Origin: Flavicella sp049625305
GTDB taxonomy: Bacteria; Bacteroidota; Bacteroidia; Flavobacteriales; Flavobacteriaceae
Length of the DNA: 21,457 nt
Assembly: GCA_049625305.1 (NCBI GenBank)
Contig: JBMZVD010000038.1
Span: 1-21,457 of the forward strand
Direction of reading: 5' to 3'
Position 1 is the first letter of the stretch, and each line of letters starts with the position of its first letter. This document shows positions 16,638 through 21,457 of the stretch, in pieces. The notes under the pieces are model-generated. The model saw nothing but the letters and a program-made list of their open reading frames with translations, ran no database searches and was not told where the DNA came from. A program made the translations under genes and the position numbers.

Positions 16638-16642
16638 CTTTG

Positions 16643-17035
16643 ATGAAACTCACATACGGCAAGCAAGATAAGTTAAAAAGCAAAAAAGCAATAGAGCAAT
16701 TGTTTTTAGAAGGAGATTCTGTTGTTTCTTATCCACTTCGCTTGGTTTATTTAAATGCGGAGCACGCTTCGTCAAAAGTCTTTCAATTGGGGGTGTCAGT
16801 ACCCAAAAGAAAAGTGAATAAAGCCGTAGATAGAAGTCGAATCAAGCGAGTACTTCGTGAAGTCTACAGACTGCATCAAAACGAGTTTTTGTTAGAAACA
16901 GAACAGAAATATATTGGAATGTTGATGTATCTTGACTCCAAAGAATGGTCTTCAGCATCATTGGTTCCCAAAATCCAAAAATTAGCATTGAAGTTTAAAG
17001 AACAGGTTTCAGGGGAACAATTAACTAAAATATAG
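16643..17035 (+). CDS. rnpA: Ribonuclease P protein component
   Basis: The 130-residue basic protein is the protein subunit of RNase P, which trims the 5' leader of precursor tRNAs together with the M1 RNA. The N-terminus TYGKQDKLKSKKAIEQLF and the central helix VPKRKVNKAVDRSRIKRVLREVYR (first residue V53) are diagnostic. In the RNR motif the normally conserved Asn is Ser here (R64-S65-R66). Length is typical. I start at ATG 16643. An in-frame ATG at 16571 would add 24 mostly hydrophobic residues that read through the end of the receptor gene and do not fit the family. The gene lies 59 bases after the receptor stop and 8 bases before the next gene. A promoter-like sequence just upstream may make it independent of the porZ unit. 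Confidence 0.95.
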   Translation: MKLTYGKQDKLKSKKAIEQLFLEGDSVVSYPLRLVYLNAEHASSKVFQLGVSVPKRKVNKAVDRSRIKRVLREVYRLHQNEFLLETEQKYIGMLMYLDSKEWSSASLVPKIQKLALKFKEQVSGEQLTKI

Positions 17036-17043
17036 ATGAGTTT

Positions 17044-18735
17044 ATGAATAATTCGGTATCCAATACACGTACACGCGCTCAAGAATCTTCCGGAGCGATT
17101 GAGCGTCTATACATTACTATGAGACATTTGTTTTCAAGAGGGTATTACAAACCTATGGGCAGTTCTGGCGAAACATTAATCGAGGCACTTTTAATGCTTC
17201 AACCTGAGATATATGGTTCCATTTCAGAAAAGAAAATGGAACTCAATGGTTTGCTTTACATCACAGAACGACTTCCCATTGGAATTGAACTTTGTCAATT
17301 TATAAACTTAACTGCTGATGAGGGAGACTTAAAATTGTCTTTTGAATCTATAGTTCCTCAAAAGAGAAGACGCAATTGTTACAGAATCGATGAAGATTTG
17401 ATGCACATCGAAATCACAAGAGGAAAATCGGATATATATGATGTGATAACCCATCTTACATTTTTATGTATTGAGTCTCAAAAGCTGATGCGTCGTGTCC
17501 TAAATAAAGACGATGAAGGAACGGATTACAATAAGGAATGGTCTTATTTAGAGACGATTGTTCACAATTTAAAAGGCCTTTCTAATAAAAAGAGAGATGT
17601 TGCTTTTGTTCATCTAGGAAGGCTGTTGGGTAGAACATTTGAGGAGATTAAAAAGGCACATACTGATTTTGCATTGCCAAATCAACCCGATCGATTTTTT
17701 ACATTTATATACGATTTAGGAAAAACGGCTATAGCTGAAGAAACGGAAGGTAAAGAACGTATGATTACCTTTAGTGAACTCTTAAGAGAACAGTTAGGTC
17801 ATCATGTATATGGTGAAATTTGGGCTAGAAAAGTACACAAAACACTATTTGAAAAAGGCTTTATAGAACGTCCGATTCATATAATAAGTGCCAATATGCA
17901 TTCTGTTTTAAATACGTTGTATGCTAAAGATGCATTGGGAGCAACTTTTGCTAAGTTGGAGGCTATATCACTTTATGAGAAATTGAGTGATGGCGCTAAT
18001 GAACCTTTGAGAGAAAAAGTGAAACGTTATTCTCAAAAGCACGGTTTGACCTATATAAAAGACCATTCGGGTGCAAATATCAATGTACAATTGATAGATA
18101 CTGCTGCATTGAAATTTCATGAAAGTCCTAAATTTGATAAATTGTCAACCCATGAGAAACCTGTAATTGTGGTAATGGATTATGCTTTTGGAGAGCAAGC
18201 TTATGAAACGATGGAAGAGTTACTAAAGCCATATTATACAGAAGGAGCTTCACACTTTCTCAATGTAGTTTCTGTGTCTGTCATGGGGAAAGCAGGAATT
18301 TTAGATGGAGGAAAAGGTGATATTATGATACCTAGTGCTCATGTATTTGAGGGTACTGCTGATAATTATCCTTTCACCAATGAATTATCAGTCACTGACT
18401 TTAAAGATGAAGGATTGAACGTATCAGAAGGTTCCATGATAACAGTGTTGGGAACTTCCTTACAAAACAAAGAAGTCTTGAAGTTTTTTTATGAGTCAAC
18501 TTGGAATGTGATTGGTCTTGAAATGGAAGGTGCACATTATCAAAAAGCGATTCAAGCAGCGGCTAAAATCAGAGGAAATATTTCTAAGGATGTACAGGTT
18601 AGATATGCGTATTATGCCTCTGATAATCCTCTAGAAACTGGAAGTACTTTGGCATCAGGTGGTTTGGGAACAACAGGAGTAAGACCTACTTATGTTATCA
18701 CTCAGAAAATTATCGATCAAATTATAAAGAATTAA
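17044..18735 (+). CDS. Uncharacterised Bacteroidota protein with nucleoside phosphorylase-like C-terminal domain
   Basis: The protein has 563 residues. From memory it resembles a conserved Bacteroidota family catalogued as DUF6909, but I cannot check this. The N-terminal 330 residues are helical and soluble with no motif I can place; charged segments include RLYITMRHLFSRGYYKPMGSSGE (about 22-44). The C-terminal part carries marks of the nucleoside phosphorylase/nucleosidase fold in the expected order: an NVVSVSVMGKAGIL segment followed by GGKGDIMIPSAHVF (G422 onward), like the glycine-rich and GD(I/V)VI strands; LEMEGA (E493-A497), like the ribose-binding MEGA motif; and ASDNP with D527 where the catalytic Asp of the SD motif would be. 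No signal peptide or membrane segment is seen. An N-terminal domain in front of such a fold recalls AMP nucleosidase in layout only. It lies 8 bases after rnpA and 13 before the sugar transferase gene. Confidence 0.85.
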   Translation: MNNSVSNTRTRAQESSGAIERLYITMRHLFSRGYYKPMGSSGETLIEALLMLQPEIYGSISEKKMELNGLLYITERLPIGIELCQFINLTADEGDLKLSFESIVPQKRRRNCYRIDEDLMHIEITRGKSDIYDVITHLTFLCIESQKLMRRVLNKDDEGTDYNKEWSYLETIVHNLKGLSNKKRDVAFVHLGRLLGRTFEEIKKAHTDFALPNQPDRFFTFIYDLGKTAIAEETEGKERMITFSELLREQLGHHVYGEIWARKVHKTLFEKGFIERPIHIISANMHSVLNTLYAKDALGATFAKLEAISLYEKLSDGANEPLREKVKRYSQKHGLTYIKDHSGANINVQLIDTAALKFHESPKFDKLSTHEKPVIVVMDYAFGEQAYETMEELLKPYYTEGASHFLNVVSVSVMGKAGILDGGKGDIMIPSAHVFEGTADNYPFTNELSVTDFKDEGLNVSEGSMITVLGTSLQNKEVLKFFYESTWNVIGLEMEGAHYQKAIQAAAKIRGNISKDVQVRYAYYASDNPLETGSTLASGGLGTTGVRPTYVITQKIIDQIIKN

Positions 18736-18748
18736 TATACCCCTCTAG

Positions 18749-19324
18749 ATGTTAAAAAGATTTTTCGATATTATATTTTCCTTAATCGCTATTGTTTTTG
18801 TATTGTCATGGATGGTGCCATTGGTAACACTAATTATCTTTATTACTACGGGTGAACGACCTTTTTATATGCAAAATAGAGTCGGAAAAGACGGCGTACT
18901 TTTTCAAATATTTAAGTTTAGAAGTATGAAGGGAGTACCTCCAGTAAATGACCCTTTGTTGTCTGATGATGAGACTTTTAGGATTACAACCTTTGGAAAG
19001 TTCATACGAAAGTATAGGATTGACGAATTCCCACAATTTATAAATGTGTTTCTCGGACAAATGAGTATTGTGGGACCACGTCCAGAGCGACAATATTTCT
19101 TAGACATGATCATTACGCACATTCCTAGGTACAAACAACTTCAGAAATTGAAACCTGGTATCACTTCTTTGGGGCAAATACGTTATGGTTATGCTTCAAG
19201 TTTAGATCAAATGAAATTAAGAGCACGATACGATTTAGTTTATCTAGATAACTTATCTTTGCTGACAGATATTAAAATAATCCTTTATACGGTTGTCGTT
19301 GTAATCAAAGGCAAAGGAAAATAA
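18749..19324 (+). CDS. Monotopic phospho-sugar transferase (PglC/WcaJ catalytic-domain type)
   Basis: This 191-residue membrane enzyme should transfer a sugar phosphate from a UDP-sugar to undecaprenyl phosphate, the first committed step of a surface glycan. It is the minimal form: one hydrophobic N-terminal segment (about residues 8-33) and the catalytic domain, without the extra transmembrane domain of WcaJ/WbaP. Conserved elements are KFRSM (56-60), the catalytic Asp-Glu dyad in RIDEFPQ (D92-E93), INVFLGQMSIVGPRPE (ending at E113) and KPGIT. The last residues (VVVVIKGKGK) are typical. It is separated from the preceding and following genes by 13 and 11 bases, so it is co-transcribed with them. 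The sugar and the glycan (O-antigen, capsule or protein glycan) cannot be told from the sequence. Confidence 0.93.
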   Translation: MLKRFFDIIFSLIAIVFVLSWMVPLVTLIIFITTGERPFYMQNRVGKDGVLFQIFKFRSMKGVPPVNDPLLSDDETFRITTFGKFIRKYRIDEFPQFINVFLGQMSIVGPRPERQYFLDMIITHIPRYKQLQKLKPGITSLGQIRYGYASSLDQMKLRARYDLVYLDNLSLLTDIKIILYTVVVVIKGKGK

Positions 19325-19335
19325 ACACAATACCT

Positions 19336-20619
19336 ATGAACATTCTAATTTTGGGCTCTGGAGGAAGGGAGCACGCATTTGCATTAAAGCTCTCTGAAAG
19401 TGATAAATTGACAAACTTATACGTAGCACCTGGAAATGCAGGTACAGCTGCTTGTGCAACCAACTTAGCGATAGATCCAGTTGATTTTGATGCAGTCAAA
19501 GCAAGTGTTTTAGAACATGAAATTTCTATGGTAATCGTTGGGCCTGAAGCTCCTCTTGTAGCAGGTGTGCACGATTATTTTTTGGCAGATTCAGCTCTGC
19601 AACACATTCCAGTTATTGGCCCTAAAAAAGACGGAGCAGAATTGGAAGGTAGTAAAGAATTTTCAAAAAAATTCATGAAAAAGCACGGTGTGCCAACAGC
19701 TGCATATGAGGCTTTTACAAAAGAAACTTTAGCAGATGGAAAAGCCTTTTTAGAGACTCTTCAAGCACCTTATGTCTTAAAAGCTGATGGTTTGGCAGCT
19801 GGTAAAGGAGTTTTGATTTTAAATAGTCTGCAAGAGGCACAGTCTGAATTGGAAGATATGTTGACTAATGAAAAGTTTGGAGCGGCATCTTCAAAGGTGG
19901 TCATAGAAGAATATCTGGACGGTATTGAGCTTTCTGTTTTTGTACTGACGGATGGAAAGAGTTATAAAGTATTACCTGCAGCCAAAGATTACAAGCGTAT
20001 TGGTGAAGGTGATACAGGCTTGAATACGGGTGGTATGGGAGCAATTTCTCCTGTTCCTTTTGCAGATAAGGACTTTCTAAAAAAAGTCGAAGATCAAGTG
20101 GTTATTCCAACAATTGATGGTCTTCAAAAAGATGGTATTGACTACCGTGGATTTATATTTATCGGTTTGATGAATATCGATGGAAATCCTTTTGTGATTG
20201 AATACAATGTTCGTATGGGCGACCCTGAAACAGAGGTGGTAATACCGAGAATTAAATCAGACTTGTTAGACTTATTTGAAGGAGTCGGAGCTCAAAACTT
20301 AGACACTAAATCTTTTGCACTTACTGATCAAACAGCTACTACTGTTATGGTAGTTGCTGGTGGATACCCTGAAGCTTATGAGAAAGGGAATGAGATTTCT
20401 GGATTAGAGACCGTTTCTGGATCTACTGTATACCATGCAGGTACAAAACGTTTGGAAGATGGAAGTGTAGTTACCAATGGTGGGCGTGTGATGGCTTTTA
20501 CATCTCTTGCAGATACAATGGAAGAAGCGTTGGATAAATCTTATGAAAACATTCAAAAAGTATGTTTTGATGCGATTAATTATAGAAAGGATATTGGTTT
20601 CGATTTGAAAAAATACTAA
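19336..20619 (+). CDS. purD: Phosphoribosylamine--glycine ligase
   Basis: This 427-residue ATP-grasp enzyme makes glycinamide ribonucleotide from phosphoribosylamine, glycine and ATP, the second step of de novo purine synthesis. The N-terminal domain begins ILGSGGREHA (G7-G9-G10-R11) and continues with YVAPGNAGTA. The VIVGPEAPLVAG segment, the ATP-grasp LKADGLAAGKGV, KDYKRIGEGDTGLNTGGMGAISPVP and EYNVRMGDPETEVV are all family hallmarks. Length is normal, and the start codon agrees with the family N-terminus. It lies 11 bases after the sugar transferase gene and 32 before the glycosyltransferase gene. The placement of a purine gene among glycan genes is probably operon economy. No PurR-like or riboswitch signal is visible upstream. 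Confidence 0.97.
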   Translation: MNILILGSGGREHAFALKLSESDKLTNLYVAPGNAGTAACATNLAIDPVDFDAVKASVLEHEISMVIVGPEAPLVAGVHDYFLADSALQHIPVIGPKKDGAELEGSKEFSKKFMKKHGVPTAAYEAFTKETLADGKAFLETLQAPYVLKADGLAAGKGVLILNSLQEAQSELEDMLTNEKFGAASSKVVIEEYLDGIELSVFVLTDGKSYKVLPAAKDYKRIGEGDTGLNTGGMGAISPVPFADKDFLKKVEDQVVIPTIDGLQKDGIDYRGFIFIGLMNIDGNPFVIEYNVRMGDPETEVVIPRIKSDLLDLFEGVGAQNLDTKSFALTDQTATTVMVVAGGYPEAYEKGNEISGLETVSGSTVYHAGTKRLEDGSVVTNGGRVMAFTSLADTMEEALDKSYENIQKVCFDAINYRKDIGFDLKKY

Positions 20620-20651
20620 TTGTTGAATAAAAAACCTCTAACGCAAATGTT

Positions 20652-21457
20652 ATGGCTTTGAAATCTGAAACAAATAAGGATTCTCAAGTCAGTAGTTCAA
20701 AGGTTTTAAATCCGACATGTAACATAGTCATAGCCCCATTAAATTGGGGTTTGGGGCATGCTACTAGGTCCATACCTGTCATACAATTTTTGTTGAAAAA
20801 CAACATAAATCCAATCATAGCCTCTGATGGGGTGTCTTTGGAATTATTACGTAAGGAGTTTCCTGATTTAGAATGTGTTGAGTTAACTTCGTATGGTGTC
20901 AGGTATTGTAAAAATGGAATTTTTTTGCGCTTCAAACTACTATTTCAATTTCCCTTTTTGCTTTACAGTGCTTTTAGAGAGCATAGGTTATTGAAGGGAC
21001 TAGTAGCGCATAGAAAAATCGATGGTGTCATTTCTGACAATCGTTTTGGGATGTTTCATAAAAGTATTCCTTCAATTTACATAACTCATCAAATAAAAGT
21101 GCTTTCAGGAGCTACTACTTTTTTTTCTAGTTGGGTACATCGTATGTGTATTCGTAATTTTGATGAGTGTTGGGTTCCTGATTCAGAGGGAGAGCAATCA
21201 TTGGCAGGAGTCTTGTCTTCGAATTGTAATTTGAATATGCCCTTAAAGTATCTTGGAAATCTTACGAGGTTTTCATTTACTACAAGTGCCTATACTTACA
21301 AATATCTTTTGCTTTTATCTGGTCCTGAACCTCAAAGAACCCTACTTGAAGGTATTTTTTTGAAAGAATTCTCAACTTGTTCTGACCCAGTTCTTTTAGT
21401 AAGAGGTTCCAAACAGAAGATGAAATTTCCACATAAAAATGCGTGCATTCACATTGT
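20652..21457 (+). CDS. MurG-like glycosyltransferase, 3' end beyond window
   Basis: An open frame runs from the ATG at 20652 to the end of the window, giving 268 codons with no stop. After a polar 22-residue leader the protein shows NIVIAPLNWGLGHATRSIPV (residues 24-43), the nucleotide-sugar loop of GT-B fold, MurG/GT28-like transferases. ASDGVSLELLRKEFPDLE and DGVISDNRFGMFHKSIPSIYITHQ follow, a common pattern in Bacteroidota proteins usually called glycosyltransferase. The second Rossmann domain begins at about YLLLLSGPEPQR. The donor-sugar site lies beyond the window. It follows purD by 32 bases and probably works in the same surface-glycan process as the sugar transferase two genes upstream. 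The N-terminal leader is slightly long, but no later start precedes the conserved motif. Confidence 0.88.
   Translation, partial: MALKSETNKDSQVSSSKVLNPTCNIVIAPLNWGLGHATRSIPVIQFLLKNNINPIIASDGVSLELLRKEFPDLECVELTSYGVRYCKNGIFLRFKLLFQFPFLLYSAFREHRLLKGLVAHRKIDGVISDNRFGMFHKSIPSIYITHQIKVLSGATTFFSSWVHRMCIRNFDECWVPDSEGEQSLAGVLSSNCNLNMPLKYLGNLTRFSFTTSAYTYKYLLLLSGPEPQRTLLEGIFLKEFSTCSDPVLLVRGSKQKMKFPHKNACIHI

Noticed and set aside
16571..16642. An in-frame upstream ATG that would give RnpA a 24-residue hydrophobic N-terminus resembling a signal peptide
   Set aside because: RnpA is a cytosolic RNA-binding subunit and family members begin near MKLTYGKQDK. The extension reads across the end of the receptor gene, and the promoter-like sequence at 16605-16637 would split it.
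1..21457. Mobile element, CRISPR array, defence island, tRNA or rRNA genes
   Set aside because: I found no transposase or integrase motifs, no regularly spaced repeats, no tRNA cloverleaf with its conserved TTCRANY arm, and no sharp change in base composition.

Overview
The window looks like chromosomal DNA from a member of the Bacteroidota, most likely the family Flavobacteriaceae. It is A/T-rich. It encodes an ECF sigma/FecR/TonB-receptor cassette with the Bacteroidota-type anti-sigma layout (FecR plus DUF4974), a PorZ-like type IX secretion protein with a YPNP C-terminal sorting signal, and TonB receptors with carboxypeptidase-regulatory-like N-terminal domains. Several genes are preceded by TAnnTTTG boxes, the Bacteroidota sigma-A -7 element. 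The genus cannot be told from this sequence. Almost every base is coding or short intergenic DNA. No gap reaches 300 bases, and I see no insertion sequence, CRISPR array, phage gene, rRNA or tRNA.

Left part (1-4110, + strand): an ECF sigma factor cut by the window edge, a FecR anti-sigma factor and a STN-domain TonB-dependent receptor. The receptor starts at a TTG inside the end of fecR. Together they form a cell-surface signalling and uptake operon whose ligand is unknown. holB (DNA polymerase III delta prime, - strand) converges on it across 16 bases. pgk is divergent from holB. A Tas-like aldo/keto reductase follows, with a strong terminator on each side of it. Its N-terminus appears shifted out of frame.

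Middle (7826-10880): housekeeping genes on both strands. These are trpS (-), a PlsC-type acyltransferase (+), a TrhA/hemolysin III seven-helix membrane protein (+) and a CYTH-domain phosphohydrolase (-).

Right part (11072-21457, all + strand, tightly packed): porZ-recO-TonB receptor, joined by two TGATG stop/start overlaps; then rnpA, which has its own promoter-like sequence; an uncharacterised 563-residue protein; a small monotopic phospho-sugar transferase; purD; and the start of a MurG-like glycosyltransferase that runs off the end.

The most promising uncharacterised item is the 563-residue protein (17044-18735). Its C-terminal third carries motifs of the nucleoside phosphorylase/nucleosidase fold behind an N-terminal domain I cannot place. 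Other points worth a look are the probable AKR frameshift, -7 boxes so close to the holB and rnpA start codons that those mRNAs may be leaderless, and small inverted repeats directly behind the -7 boxes of pgk and the CYTH gene. I do not see a defence system, biosynthetic cluster or mobile element.
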